Position numbers and translations under genes: made by a program. Below, piece after piece: positions 52,236 through 62,503 of a stretch of DNA of 64,000 nucleotides. The first letter of the stretch is position 1. Each line of letters starts with the position of its first letter. A model generated the notes under the pieces. That model made no database searches and was not told the origin of the DNA. It worked only from the letters and a program-made list of their open reading frames with translations. Source of the stretch: Flavobacteriaceae bacterium (GTDB lineage Bacteria; Bacteroidota; Bacteroidia; Flavobacteriales; Flavobacteriaceae); the NCBI GenBank assembly GCA_030683815.1, contig JAUXPJ010000017.1:1-64000 (forward strand), in the 5' to 3' direction.

Positions 52236-53240
52236 ATGAGTTTAGATTTTCCAATTGCCCTAAAACAATTATCGAAAACAGGATATTTAGATGTTGAAGT
52301 TCCAAAAACAATAGATTTGGTTGCTGAAATCAAAAAACTGAAAAAAGAGAAAAATTCGGTCATTTTAGCTCATTATTATCAAGAGCCAGCCATTCAGGAT
52401 GTTGCAGATTATGTGGGTGACAGCTTAGGTTTATCGCAAGAAGCCGCCAAAGTTGAAGCTGATTTAATTGTTTTTGCCGGTGTACATTTTATGGCAGAAA
52501 CAGCTAAAATTTTAAATCCGTCCAAAAAAGTAATAATTCCTGATTTTAATGCCGGTTGTTCATTGGCAGAAGCATGTGAAGCTGCCGATTTACAAGCGTT
52601 TAAAGATCAATATCCAAATCATCTGGTGGTAACTTATGTAAATACCACAGCGGCCGTTAAAGCGATAAGCGATATAACTTGCACATCGTCTAACGCTAAA
52701 AAAATCATCGATTCCATTCCGTTAGATCAACCCATTATTTTTGCTCCCGACAAAAATTTAGGAGCCTATATCAATCAAATAACCGGTAGAAATATGTTGC
52801 TTTGGGATGGCGCATGTATTGTTCATGAAGCTTTTTCTATTGATAAGTTATTGGCTACACATTTAAAAAATCCAAAAGCTAAAATTATAGCGCATCCAGA
52901 ATCGGAAGAACATATTTTAAAAACGGCCGTTTATATAGGTTCTACTTCCGGAATGATTAATTACGTTAAAAATGATTCAGCCAATGAATTTATTGTGGCA
53001 ACGGAAGCAGGTATTTTACACGAAATGCAGAAAGAAGTTCCTCATAAGAAACTGATTCCGGCACCAGCCAAAGAAGATAATACGTGTGCTTGTTCTGAAT
53101 GTCATTTTATGAAAATGAATACACTTCAGAAATTATATATTTGTATGAAATATGAGTTGCCCGAAGTAACTGTACCTGAAGACATCCGTGTAAAAGCACT
53201 CATTCCAATCCAACGAATGTTAGAAATATCAGCCAAATAA
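52236..53240 (+). CDS. nadA: Quinolinate synthase
   Basis: A 334-residue iron-sulfur enzyme that makes quinolinate from iminoaspartate and dihydroxyacetone phosphate. Motifs: [59 protein letters not shown], and the Cys ligands ([33 protein letters not shown]). It overlaps nadB by one base (TAATG). Confidence 0.97.
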   Translation: MSLDFPIALKQLSKTGYLDVEVPKTIDLVAEIKKLKKEKNSVILAHYYQEPAIQDVADYVGDSLGLSQEAAKVEADLIVFAGVHFMAETAKILNPSKKVIIPDFNAGCSLAEACEAADLQAFKDQYPNHLVVTYVNTTAAVKAISDITCTSSNAKKIIDSIPLDQPIIFAPDKNLGAYINQITGRNMLLWDGACIVHEAFSIDKLLATHLKNPKAKIIAHPESEEHILKTAVYIGSTSGMINYVKNDSANEFIVATEAGILHEMQKEVPHKKLIPAPAKEDNTCACSECHFMKMNTLQKLYICMKYELPEVTVPEDIRVKALIPIQRMLEISAK

Positions 53241-54814
53241 TGAGTATTATCAAAACAGATATTTTAATTCTAGGATCGGGGATTGCGGGTCTTACAATTG
53301 CTATTAAAACCGCTATGGCATTTCCTGATAAAAAAGTATTTGTAGTTACAAAAGCAGATGAAAGTGAATCAAATACCAAATATGCTCAAGGTGGAATTGC
53401 CGTAGTGTGGGATAAATTGGATTCTTTTGAAAGTCATATAGAAGATACTTTAAAAGCGGGTGATTACTTAAATGATATAGAAGTTGTTAAAATGGTGATT
53501 GAAGAAGCGCCGGCTTGTCTAAAAAAATTAATCAATTGGGGAGCTGAATTTGACTTTGATAAAAAGGGTGATTTAGATTTAGGAAAAGAAGGAGGACATT
53601 CTGCCAATCGGATTATTCACCATAAAGATATTACCGGCTTGGAAATTGAGTTAACCCTGTTAGAGCAAATTGCTCAACTTCCCAATATTACTTTATTACC
53701 TTATCATTTTGCCATCGATTTAATTACAGAACATCACACTGAAGGAAAAAAAATAGTTTCCGAAGATGAACAAATCAATTGTTACGGGGCTTATATTATG
53801 AATCAAAAAAGCCAATCAATTGATACCTATGTTGCATCAGTAACTATTATAGCAACTGGCGGAATTGGACAAGTTTATGCCTCAACCACCAACCCTGTTA
53901 TTGCTACGGGAGACGGAATTGGGATGGCATTTCGTGCCAAAGCAAAAGTGAAAGAAATGGAATTTGTACAGTTCCATCCAACGGCATTGTACAAACCCGG
54001 TGAAAGTCCGGCCTTTCTTATTTCTGAAGCAGTACGCGGATTTGGAGCATTTCTCAGAAATAAAGAAGGAAAACGATTTATGTTAGAAGTTGATGACAGA
54101 GCTGAGTTAGCTTCCAGAGATATAGTTGCAAGAGCCATCAATAAGGAATTAATTAGAACCGGAGATGATTGTGTTTATTTAGATTGTACGCATTTAGATA
54201 TCGTTGCTTTCAAAAATCATTTTCCAAATATTTATGAAAAATGTTTACAGATTGGAGTTAATATTTCTAAAGATTTTATTCCTGTTGTTCCGGCTTCGCA
54301 TTATTTATGTGGCGGAATTTCTGTTGATAAAAAAGGGAAAACATCAATTAACAATCTTTTTGCCTGTGGTGAATGTTCCAGAACCGGATTGCACGGTGCC
54401 AATCGATTAGCATCTAATTCATTATTGGAAGCCTTGGTGTACGCACAAAAAATTGCTGAAGAAATTATTTCTAATGCCGACTGTTTAAAAGAAAAATCAG
54501 TCCAAATTCCTGAGTGGAACGAAGAAGGAACTACTGAGCCGGATGAACTCATTTTAATATCACACAACCGAAAAATGGTACAAACCATTATGAGTAATTT
54601 AGTGGCGATTGTTCGGTCGAACGAGCGTTTAGAAAAAGCTTTAGACCAACTCAATTATCTTTATCAGGATACAGAAAAACTCTACAATAAAACAAAACTT
54701 TCTCCACAGCTATGTGAGTTGAGAAACCTCAATGCCATTGCTTATTTAATTGTAACACAATCTTTGGCACGTAAAGAAAACAGAGGCGCTTTTTATAGTT
54801 TGGACAATTTGTAA
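53240..54814 (+). CDS. nadB: L-aspartate oxidase
   Basis: A 524-residue FAD enzyme that oxidises aspartate to iminoaspartate for nadA. Motifs: ILGSGIAGLTIAIKTA (FAD), YAQGGIAVVWD, EFVQFHPTAL, FLISEAVRGFGAFLRN, PASHYLCGGISVDKKGKTSI and GLHGANRLASNSLLEALVYA, with a C-terminal helical domain. Operon with nadA. Confidence 0.97.
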   Translation: MSIIKTDILILGSGIAGLTIAIKTAMAFPDKKVFVVTKADESESNTKYAQGGIAVVWDKLDSFESHIEDTLKAGDYLNDIEVVKMVIEEAPACLKKLINWGAEFDFDKKGDLDLGKEGGHSANRIIHHKDITGLEIELTLLEQIAQLPNITLLPYHFAIDLITEHHTEGKKIVSEDEQINCYGAYIMNQKSQSIDTYVASVTIIATGGIGQVYASTTNPVIATGDGIGMAFRAKAKVKEMEFVQFHPTALYKPGESPAFLISEAVRGFGAFLRNKEGKRFMLEVDDRAELASRDIVARAINKELIRTGDDCVYLDCTHLDIVAFKNHFPNIYEKCLQIGVNISKDFIPVVPASHYLCGGISVDKKGKTSINNLFACGECSRTGLHGANRLASNSLLEALVYAQKIAEEIISNADCLKEKSVQIPEWNEEGTTEPDELILISHNRKMVQTIMSNLVAIVRSNERLEKALDQLNYLYQDTEKLYNKTKLSPQLCELRNLNAIAYLIVTQSLARKENRGAFYSLDNL

Positions 54815-54909
54815 TTAATTTTTAATGACAATTTTTTAAGTATATTTTTATTTGATTGTAAATAGTTTATTCCTAAATTTATAAGGTATAAAAAGTTAAA
54901 TAAATTATT

Positions 54910-55365
54910 ATGAAAATTGCTTTCAAAATTGCTATTCTTGTATTTTTATTATTAAATGTTGGTTGTAAATATTTAGATCCTTGCGGTGATGGAGTTTTAG
55001 CTTCTACCGGACCTCCCGTTTTTCCATTAAAACTGGTTGATGCACTGACAGGTGAAAACCTGATAACGAATGGTACTTATGCCGCTAATCAAATATCTAT
55101 TACTGATATAAACGGAAAAAGTATAGAATATTATTTCAAACATGAAAATCAGTATAATACATTTTTAATTTTCCCACAATCAACCAGAGAGGATATTGGT
55201 GTTAAGAAGATTTTCTTTAAAATAAATCCCTCAATCATTATTGAATTGGAAGTAAATATTTATGAAGGAAAGAGTGAGTGTTTTACCAATTATTTTGCTA
55301 GAGATTATAAAGCACTCAATTATCCCTATGAAATTAAAGAAGATGTACTCATCATAAAATTATAA
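54910..55365 (+). CDS. Lipoprotein of unknown function
   Basis: A 151-residue predicted lipoprotein: signal followed by lipobox LNVGCKY (Cys near residue 19). The mature part is mostly beta (LKLVDALTGENLITNGTYAA, QISITDINGKSIEYYF). I do not recognise the family. It is followed 6 bases later by the MORN protein gene and is probably in the same transcript. Confidence 0.6.
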   Translation: MKIAFKIAILVFLLLNVGCKYLDPCGDGVLASTGPPVFPLKLVDALTGENLITNGTYAANQISITDINGKSIEYYFKHENQYNTFLIFPQSTREDIGVKKIFFKINPSIIIELEVNIYEGKSECFTNYFARDYKALNYPYEIKEDVLIIKL

Positions 55366-55370
55366 AAAAA

Positions 55371-56057
55371 ATGAAAAAAACAATTGCAACATTATTACTA
55401 GTAAGTATTACATTATTTATCAACGAAAGTCTATATGCTCAGTCTGATTGCAAAGTTTTAAAAATTGAAATCAATCAATCGTATGAAGGAAAATGCAAAA
55501 AGGGATTGGCCAGCGGAAAAGGAATTGCCCAGGGAATAGACAAGTACGAAGGAAATTTCAAAAATGGACTTCCAAATGGAAAAGGAACTTATTATTATCA
55601 AGATGGAAGTTATTTTACGGGTGAATGGAAAAATGGTTTGAAAAACGGAGAAGGCAAATTAGTTTCAATTATTAATGGTCAGGAAAATAAGACCGAAGGA
55701 ATTTGGGAAAATGATGTTTATATTGGAGAAAAACCTCCGGTTTCTTATCAGATAAAATACAAACAAGGCGTAGATCGTTTTTCGCTGACTAAAGAGGGCA
55801 CAAAACAACAAAGGGTACTCATACAGTTTTTCCAAAACGGAAGTAAAAATGGAGCAATTGATAATTTAAGAATGCAGGCCAGCAGTGGACGACAGGTGAG
55901 CATACCAAATTATGAAGGTTTTGAATATATTGAGTCCCCCTTTGTTTGTAAGATAAGTTACACAACTTTTAACAAATTAAGAACTTCTAAAAATGAAGTG
56001 GTTTTTGAATTTGTCATTAATGAACCCGGTGAATGGAGTTTAGATATTCATAACTAA
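55371..56057 (+). CDS. Secreted MORN-repeat protein
   Basis: A 228-residue exported protein with a signal peptide (residues 1-23). Two or three MORN repeats are visible (YEGNFKNGLPNGKGTYYY, YFTGEWKNGLKNGEGKLV). The C-terminal 100 residues form a beta domain without a clear family. MORN repeats mostly act as structural or binding modules. Its partner is the adjacent lipoprotein gene. Confidence 0.75.
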   Translation: MKKTIATLLLVSITLFINESLYAQSDCKVLKIEINQSYEGKCKKGLASGKGIAQGIDKYEGNFKNGLPNGKGTYYYQDGSYFTGEWKNGLKNGEGKLVSIINGQENKTEGIWENDVYIGEKPPVSYQIKYKQGVDRFSLTKEGTKQQRVLIQFFQNGSKNGAIDNLRMQASSGRQVSIPNYEGFEYIESPFVCKISYTTFNKLRTSKNEVVFEFVINEPGEWSLDIHN

Positions 56058-56070
56058 TTCATTGATTCAT

Positions 56071-56157
56071 TTACTTCTTCGTATAACAATCCACAAAAAA
56101 TAGGATTGCTGCTACGGCAAGTACAATAAGTACGTAAACTTTAGCTCGTTTATTCAT
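56071..56157 (-). CDS. 28-residue single-helix membrane peptide
   Basis: ATG at 56157 to TAA at 56071 gives MNKRAKVYVLIVLAVAAILF then FVDCYTKK. It has a basic start, one hydrophobic helix and a charged end. The start codon overlaps the end of the thioesterase gene by 8 bases, which suggests coupled translation. Too short for a family call. Confidence 0.5.
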   Translation of the reverse strand: MNKRAKVYVLIVLAVAAILFFVDCYTKK

Positions 56158-56608
56158 TTTTTAAAAGTATTGGTTGATAATCTGTTGTTTTTTGAAAACT
56201 ATTAAATAATTGCATCATTGAAGCCGGGGGAGTGGTTAATTTTCTAGTTTGATAATTTATCCAAGCACCGTAAACATCAATTTGTGCGGCTTTAACGCCA
56301 TTTTCTTTAAATATAAAATGACGTATTTTCCAGCGTTCACCTTTGGTAGAAACGCCTAATAATTCAATTGAAACCTGAAGATCTTCACCAGAGTTGATTT
56401 CTCTTAAAAAAGCAGTTTCTTCTTTAAAAAGAATCGGACCGATTTGATGTTCGGTAAAATAATCCATGTTAATTCCGTACTCGTTAAAAAATCTGATTCG
56501 GGCTTCTGCGGCAAAATCATTATAAGCAGAATGACGCATATGTTTATTGGAGTCAAAATCAGCCCATTTGGTGGTAAATTTATACATAGTTTTAATAGGT
56601 TTTAACAT
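56150..56608 (-). CDS. Hotdog-fold acyl-CoA thioesterase
   Basis: A 152-residue protein of the 4-hydroxybenzoyl-CoA thioesterase/YbgC-type hotdog family. The ligand motif is TTKWADFDSNKHMRHSAYND (about residues 12-31), followed by AAEARIRFF and LLGVSTKGERWKIRHFI. It overlaps the ABC permease gene by 17 bases. It hydrolyses acyl-CoA or acyl-carrier thioesters; substrate unknown. Confidence 0.87.
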   Translation of the reverse strand: MLKPIKTMYKFTTKWADFDSNKHMRHSAYNDFAAEARIRFFNEYGINMDYFTEHQIGPILFKEETAFLREINSGEDLQVSIELLGVSTKGERWKIRHFIFKENGVKAAQIDVYGAWINYQTRKLTTPPASMMQLFNSFQKTTDYQPILLKNE

Positions 56609-57689
56609 CTAAAGCATCTCTTAAAGCATTTCCTATCAACATAAAAGCCAAAACCAAACTCATAATCGCAATTCCCGGAATCATTGCTAAATAGGGTTTT
56701 CCTAGAATTATATAGTTGTAATTCTCTTTAATCATTGCGCCCCATGACGGAATTGGCGGTTGTGCACCGATTCCCAAAAAACTCAATCCACTTTCTATTA
56801 AAATTGCAGAAGCGAAGTTAGCTGCAGAAATTACAATAATCGGTGCCATAATATTGGGTAAAATATGTTTGAAAATAATCCGCATATTGGAGAATCCGAG
56901 GACTTTTGCAGCTTCAACATATTGCATTTTTTTGATGCTCAAAATTTGACCGCGAACTACACGAGCCACTTCTACCCACATCGTAAGTCCAACAGCAATA
57001 AATACCTGCCAAAATCCTTTTCCTAAAGCTAAAGTGATAGCAATAACTAATAAAAGAGTAGGAATAGACCATGTTACATTAATGAGCCATTGGATAAAAG
57101 CATCTGTTTTTCCGCCAAAATAACCAGCTATTGAACCTAAGGTTATTCCAATTATAAGGGAAATAAACACGGCAATAAATCCAATAAAAAAGGTGATTCT
57201 TGAACCAATTAACATTCTGCTGTATAAATCTCTTCCGTATTTATCAGTCCCGAACCAATAGGTTTTAGTTTTGATAAAACTTTCAGTGGGTGTATTGTTA
57301 AAAGCTGACAAGGGCAATGAAATGGGTTCTTTTTCAATTTTTCCTTCAAAATAAGGAATGTAATTGAGGTGAGTTGATGTTGTTTTATATGAGTTGATGA
57401 TAATCTCAGTTGGAGGTTGTTGATTTCCGTTCAATAAATAATTAAAATAAGATTGATTATTGGTTGTTTTTTGTGGAATAGTCATCACCAAAACTTTAAA
57501 TCCGGGTTTTTTAGAATGAATTTCCAACTGCATCTGATTGGCATTACTGGAGGAATCAGTCGCTAATACATAAGCGAAAATGGCGATAAAAAAACATAGT
57601 ATAATAAAACCCAAACTAAACACTCCGGAAGTGTTTTTTAAAAACTTTCGGAGTGCTGAAGATGAATTTGACAGATTTTCTGATTGCAT
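56592..57689 (-). CDS. ABC transporter permease, dipeptide/oligopeptide type (DppC-like)
   Basis: A 365-residue permease. After an N-terminal segment of one helix and a periplasmic loop of about 100 residues, the core has TKTYWFGTDKYGRDLYSRML, LGSIAGYFGGKTDAFIQWL and the EAA-type loop YVEAAKVLGFSNMRIIFKHI before LPNIMAPIIV. It resembles DppC/OppC partners of peptide import. No matching DppB, ATPase or binding protein is next to it, so the rest of the transporter lies elsewhere. Confidence 0.9.
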   Translation of the reverse strand: MQSENLSNSSSALRKFLKNTSGVFSLGFIILCFFIAIFAYVLATDSSSNANQMQLEIHSKKPGFKVLVMTIPQKTTNNQSYFNYLLNGNQQPPTEIIINSYKTTSTHLNYIPYFEGKIEKEPISLPLSAFNNTPTESFIKTKTYWFGTDKYGRDLYSRMLIGSRITFFIGFIAVFISLIIGITLGSIAGYFGGKTDAFIQWLINVTWSIPTLLLVIAITLALGKGFWQVFIAVGLTMWVEVARVVRGQILSIKKMQYVEAAKVLGFSNMRIIFKHILPNIMAPIIVISAANFASAILIESGLSFLGIGAQPPIPSWGAMIKENYNYIILGKPYLAMIPGIAIMSLVLAFMLIGNALRDALDVKTY

Positions 57690-57695
57690 TTTTGA

Positions 57696-59804
57696 TTAAT
57701 TTTTCACCGAAAGTTGTCTTTTAATTTTAAGTTCAGACAACACTCGTAAGGCTTCTTCAACATATATATCTTTTGATAAATTTTGATGCCAGATTTCTCT
57801 TTTCTTTGATAAGATGGAATCAGTAGCGATTAACGGAACTTCATATTTAGGCGAAGCGAAAGTCAAATTGTTTTTATACTTAGAGATGGCTTCAAATTTC
57901 CTGCTATTTTCTTTATGATTTTCAACATCTTTTTTAAACAAATCATACTTTAAACTTACGATAGTTTGATCTTGATTTTTCTTTAACCATTTAGCGCTTT
58001 CATCTATTAATTTAAAGCTTTCATTTTGAGAAACTCGATGATTGCTTTTAATAATCACATCATTTAAATTTTCATAATTATTCCAAGGTTGATATTTAAC
58101 TTCTTTTATTTTATCCCAACCCAGCGGATTTTTTTGATCGCGTTCACCAAATTCCATATAGGTGTATCGATCTGGTAAGGCAATATCAGCATTAACACCT
58201 TTTAATTGTGTAGAACCGCCATTTACACGATAGAATTTTTGAATGGTGATTTTTAAAGCTCCTAAATCATCACTATATCTATAATAATTATTGAGTGGCA
58301 ATAAATTTTGTACCGTTCCTTTTCCAAAAGTTTGTTTACTTCCAATGATAATAGCGCGTTTGTAGTCTTGCATAGCAGCGGCGAAAATTTCAGATGCTGA
58401 TGCCGACAATTCGTTTACCAGCACCACCAAAGATCCGTCCCAATATATTTTTTTATCGGTATCATTTTTAATCATGGGTTCTTCGTCTCTGTATTTAACT
58501 TGAACAATAGGTCCTTCAGTAATAAATAAACCGGCAATATCGATGGCTGTTTCTAAAGACCCCCCGCCATTATCGCGTAGATCAATAATAAATCCTTCAA
58601 CTTTTTCTTGTTTTAATCGCTCCACTTCTTTAGCCATATCGGTAGCAGAATTTCTAGATGATTTTTCTTCAAAATCGATATAAAATTTTGGCAGATTGAT
58701 TAATCCGTAAGATTTGCCTTCATAATTTACAATAGTTGATTTTACAAAGGTTTCTTCTATTTCAACAATATCACGAATAATGGAAATGACTTTGATGGTT
58801 CCGTCTATTTTTTTGATAGTTAATCTTGCTTCTGTGCCTTTTTTTCCTTTGATAAACTCAATGGCATCGTCTAAACGCATACCAACAATATCTAAAGGTT
58901 CTTGATTTCCTTGTGCTACTTTTAAGATGATGTCACCAACTTCCAGTTCACCGGCTCTCCAAGCAGGACCACCTGAAACCACTTCAACAACTCTTGTAAA
59001 ATCATTTCTTTTTTGTAAAATGGCGCCGATTCCTTCCAATTTTCCCGCCATCGAAATGTCAAAACGCTTTTTAATTTTAGGAGCTAAATAAGAAGTATGC
59101 GGATCAAAACTCTCGGCAATACTGTTGATATAATTAGAAAACCATTCTGTATGATCTAATTCATCCATGAAATCAAAAAATTCATTTAAGTTTTTCAAAG
59201 TGCTTTCTCTTGCTTCTTTTTCAAGTTCATCAAAGGGCTTTGAAACATACAAACTATCTTTTTGCTTTTTCGTAATTTCTTCTTCTAATTTCTCATGTAA
59301 ACGAACCAAAGTGCTGTGTTTGAGTTGTTTTTTCCATACGTTAATAAGTTCATTCTGATTAGTTGCATAGGCTTGTTTTTCAAAATCAACATTGATATTT
59401 TCATCAGTATTAAAATCAAAAGGTTGATCTAGTATTTTTTTATAAAATCCTCTTGCCTCCTTCATTCTGATCATTAATCGATCTTGAACAAGATTAAAAA
59501 ATGAAATATTTTCAACCTTAATTTGGTCGTCAATTAATGTTTTTTGTTGTGAAAATTCGTCAATATCTGATTGTATAAAAAAACGTTTTGCAGGATCAAC
59601 GCTTTCCGTAAAACTATTAAAAACTTGAATGGAAAACGCATCATTGATATCTTGTGGTTGATAATGCCCATTTGTTAACACATAACGCAGCAATCCAATT
59701 AAAATACGGTCTTTTTCAGGGTCATTATTATTTTTTAATTGAAATCCTACTAAAACACTTACTGCTAAAAATAAGGTTATTAAGATTTTGTAGTATCTTT
59801 TCAT
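57696..59804 (-). CDS. Carboxy-terminal processing peptidase (Prc/Tsp)
   Basis: A 702-residue (711 from the alternative ATG at 59831) S41 protease. A membrane-anchor or signal at the N-terminus is followed by an N-terminal helical domain, a PDZ domain (GAILQKRNDFTRVVEVVSGG, GDIILKVAQGNQEP), and the S41 domain with the catalytic Ser-Lys in ASASEIFAAAMQDYKRAI and SKQTFGKGTVQNLLPL. Cleaves hydrophobic C-termini in the periplasm. The ABC permease follows 6 bases later on the same strand. Confidence 0.93.
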   Translation of the reverse strand: MKRYYKILITLFLAVSVLVGFQLKNNNDPEKDRILIGLLRYVLTNGHYQPQDINDAFSIQVFNSFTESVDPAKRFFIQSDIDEFSQQKTLIDDQIKVENISFFNLVQDRLMIRMKEARGFYKKILDQPFDFNTDENINVDFEKQAYATNQNELINVWKKQLKHSTLVRLHEKLEEEITKKQKDSLYVSKPFDELEKEARESTLKNLNEFFDFMDELDHTEWFSNYINSIAESFDPHTSYLAPKIKKRFDISMAGKLEGIGAILQKRNDFTRVVEVVSGGPAWRAGELEVGDIILKVAQGNQEPLDIVGMRLDDAIEFIKGKKGTEARLTIKKIDGTIKVISIIRDIVEIEETFVKSTIVNYEGKSYGLINLPKFYIDFEEKSSRNSATDMAKEVERLKQEKVEGFIIDLRDNGGGSLETAIDIAGLFITEGPIVQVKYRDEEPMIKNDTDKKIYWDGSLVVLVNELSASASEIFAAAMQDYKRAIIIGSKQTFGKGTVQNLLPLNNYYRYSDDLGALKITIQKFYRVNGGSTQLKGVNADIALPDRYTYMEFGERDQKNPLGWDKIKEVKYQPWNNYENLNDVIIKSNHRVSQNESFKLIDESAKWLKKNQDQTIVSLKYDLFKKDVENHKENSRKFEAISKYKNNLTFASPKYEVPLIATDSILSKKREIWHQNLSKDIYVEEALRVLSELKIKRQLSVKN

Positions 59805-59831
59805 AAATGGTGTAATTAAATTCTTCGACAT

Positions 59832-60094
59832 TTAGATTTAACAGCTAAAACAATGCCATTTCTGAGATTGGGTATAAATCTGCCATTTGATACACAATGT
59901 TAAACATTAATTTGCGGACTTCCTACTTACAAAATGTTAAAAGTTATCTTAATTTTTTATATGCAGATATTTATTTTTTTTCATTTGTCATATGGAATCC
60001 GCCAGTTTAATTAAAATTCTTCATCAATTTTTGTGTTTTCCAAACATGGCTATTTCGCCCAAATGAAGTAGATTTGTGATATAAATAAATAAAA
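59832..60094. other. Divergent intergenic region between prc-type gene and surE
   Basis: 263 bases of AT-rich sequence. The only clear signal is the surE promoter at its right end. No tRNA or small RNA is apparent. Confidence 0.6.
60069..60076 (+). promoter_or_regulatory. -7 box upstream of surE
   Basis: TAGATTTG matches TAnnTTTG, 18 bases before the surE ATG at 60095. Confidence 0.55.
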
Positions 60095-60859
60095 ATGACC
60101 AAAAGACCCTTAATTTTAGTAACCAATGATGATGGAATTACCGCGCCTGGAGTTCGTGCCTTAATTTCAGTAATGAATGAATTAGGTGATGTAGTGGTGG
60201 TGGCACCTGATAGTCCGCAAAGCGGAATGGGACATGCCATTACGATAAACTCTACACTTTTTTGTGATAAAATAAAAATTGATGATGGTCCGCAAATCGA
60301 ATATCAATCGTCTGGAACACCGGCCGATTGTGTCAAATTAGCCGTAAGCGAAATTTTAAAACGCAAACCGGATTTATGTGTTTCGGGTATCAATCATGGT
60401 TCTAACGCCTCTATCAACGTAATTTATTCGGGTACTATGAGTGCAGCAATTGAAGGCGGAATTGAAGGAATTCCATCTATCGGTTTTTCATTGTTAGATT
60501 ATTCTTGGAGCGCCAATTTTGAGCCTTTAAAACCGTTCATTAAAAAAATCACTGAAAATGTTTTGCAAAATAGTTTGCCCGATGGCGTAATACTCAATGT
60601 AAATTTCCCAAAAACGGATGAATTTGAAGGGATGAAAATTTGCCGTCAGGCACGTGCCAATTGGGTTGAAGAAATGGACAAACGGGTCAATCCGCATGGG
60701 AAAGAATATTATTGGCTTACCGGTAAATTTGTCGATTTAGACGGAGGTGAAGATACCGATATATGGGCGTTATCCAACAATTATATTTCTGTAGTTCCGG
60801 TTCAGTTTGATATGACCGCACATCATTTTATTCAAAAATTAAACAGTTGGAAAATGTGA
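60095..60859 (+). CDS. surE: 5'-nucleotidase SurE
   Basis: A 254-residue metal-dependent nucleotide phosphatase. Motifs: ILVTNDDGITAPGVRALI (about 7-24), VVAPDSPQSGMGHAIT, GTPADCVKLAV and VSGINHGSNASINVIYSGTM (about 95-114). Length and motifs are normal. Overlaps the next gene by 13 bases. Confidence 0.97.
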   Translation: MTKRPLILVTNDDGITAPGVRALISVMNELGDVVVVAPDSPQSGMGHAITINSTLFCDKIKIDDGPQIEYQSSGTPADCVKLAVSEILKRKPDLCVSGINHGSNASINVIYSGTMSAAIEGGIEGIPSIGFSLLDYSWSANFEPLKPFIKKITENVLQNSLPDGVILNVNFPKTDEFEGMKICRQARANWVEEMDKRVNPHGKEYYWLTGKFVDLDGGEDTDIWALSNNYISVVPVQFDMTAHHFIQKLNSWKM

Positions 60860-61137
60860 TTAAAATAGAAGTTTTTAAAGGATTTTTAGTAGCAATCACA
60901 GCTACTGTTTTTTCATTTTACATTTATATAGAGCATTTTTCTGTCTACTCTTTAGAAGAAACAATTCAAATTGTTAAAACCGGACAATTGTTTGGGAAAC
61001 TCTTAACTTTATCGGCTTTGCCCAATGTGATCGTGTTTTTTATTTTCATCAAAAAAAATCAAGATTACAGAGCCAGAGGCGTTTTATTGGCATTATTTAC
61101 TATTGCTTTATTGATTGGATTTTTACAGTTGATTTAA
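60847..61137 (+). CDS. Small membrane protein, unknown
   Basis: A 96-residue protein with three predicted membrane helices (about 8-27, 46-65 and 74-95). It overlaps surE by 13 bases and precedes lpxB, so it is probably in the same operon. No known motif. Confidence 0.6.
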   Translation: MENVIKIEVFKGFLVAITATVFSFYIYIEHFSVYSLEETIQIVKTGQLFGKLLTLSALPNVIVFFIFIKKNQDYRARGVLLALFTIALLIGFLQLI

Positions 61138-61284
61138 GCGTTTATGTATTCAATCATTCAATTTTTTAATCTTTCAATCTTTTAATAGTTAATAATGAAA
61201 CGTCCATGATTAAACGTTAAATACACAAGGGGATGATTATTTGGGCGTTCCATCTGACCATTAAAAATAAATAAATATAAACAG

Positions 61285-62403
61285 ATGAAATATTATATTA
61301 TTGTAGGAGAAGCATCGGGTGATTTACATGGCTCTAATTTGATGAAATCATTGAAAGAGCGTGATTCTAATGCAGAATTTCGTTTTTGGGGAGGTGATTT
61401 AATGCAAGCTCAAGGCGGAACTTTAGTGAAGCATTACCGCGATTTAGCTTTTATGGGTTTTGCAGAAGTGATTTTGAACTTGGGAACGATACTCAAAAAT
61501 ATTGCAGTTTGTAAAAAAGATGTTTTAGCGTACAATCCGGATGTGTTAATCTTGGTAGATTATCCAGGATTTAATATGCGGATTGCTGAATTTGCCAAGA
61601 AAAATAAGATAGCAGTACACTATTATATATCTCCTCAAATTTGGGCTTGGAAAGAAAATCGCATCAAAAAAATTAAGCGCGATGTGGATCAAATGTATGT
61701 GATTTTACCTTTTGAAAAACCATTTTACGAGGAAAAACATCAATTCCCCGTACATTTTGTCGGACATCCCTTATTGGATGCTATTGCTGATAATTTAAAA
61801 CCAAATGAGATAGAATTTAGAAAAATTCATCAGTTGGGTGAAAAACCGATTATTGCCTTGTTACCCGGAAGCAGAAAGCAGGAAATTAAAAAAATGCTTT
61901 CAATTATGTTAAAAATGATTGACGATTTTTCAGCCTATCAGTTTGTAATAGCAGGTGCTCCGAGTCAGGAATTTGATTTTTATCAACCCTTTTTAAAGAA
62001 TTATAAGGTAAAATTCATCAGCAATAAAACCTATGATTTATTGGCCAATTCTTACGCTGCTATTGTAACATCCGGAACGGCAACTTTAGAAACGGCTTTA
62101 TTTAAAGTGCCGCAAATTGTTTGTTATAAAGCCAATTCAATTTCCTATATGATTGCTAAAAATTTAGTGAATCTAAAATTCATTTCGCTTGTTAATTTAA
62201 TCATGGATAAGGAAGTGGTGGTTGAATTAATTCAAGATGATTTTAATAAAAAGCGATTGAAAGCAGAGCTTCAAAAAATATTGGATAAAAAACATCGACA
62301 AGAAATATTTATGAATTATTTTGAGTTGGAGAAAATGTTGGGAGGAAAAGGCGCGTCGGATAGAATTGCAAAATTGATTACCAAAAAAGAATCACAGGTT
62401 TAA
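61285..62403 (+). CDS. lpxB: Lipid-A-disaccharide synthase
   Basis: A 372-residue glycosyltransferase that joins UDP-diacylglucosamine and lipid X to make the lipid A disaccharide. Motifs: VGEASGDLHGSNLMKSL (about 6-22), GFAEVILNLG, LVDYPGFNMRIAEFAK, HYYISPQIWAWKENRIKKIK, FVGHPLLDAI, and LLPGSRKQEIKKMLSIML. It is 147 bases after the membrane protein gene. Confidence 0.97.
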   Translation: MKYYIIVGEASGDLHGSNLMKSLKERDSNAEFRFWGGDLMQAQGGTLVKHYRDLAFMGFAEVILNLGTILKNIAVCKKDVLAYNPDVLILVDYPGFNMRIAEFAKKNKIAVHYYISPQIWAWKENRIKKIKRDVDQMYVILPFEKPFYEEKHQFPVHFVGHPLLDAIADNLKPNEIEFRKIHQLGEKPIIALLPGSRKQEIKKMLSIMLKMIDDFSAYQFVIAGAPSQEFDFYQPFLKNYKVKFISNKTYDLLANSYAAIVTSGTATLETALFKVPQIVCYKANSISYMIAKNLVNLKFISLVNLIMDKEVVVELIQDDFNKKRLKAELQKILDKKHRQEIFMNYFELEKMLGGKGASDRIAKLITKKESQV

Positions 62404-62503
62404 AAACCAAAGAGAGTTAGGGTAATTATACCCTCCGCTTAACGGGATTGTTCAACTTCCCAATTTCTATATATTTCGTTATGAAAATTGGAGTTTCACG
62501 AAT

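Noticed and set aside
61138-61284. Short repeats (CAATC, ACGT pieces) between the small membrane gene and lpxB
   Set aside because: No regular spacing or stable hairpin; looks like AT-rich filler.
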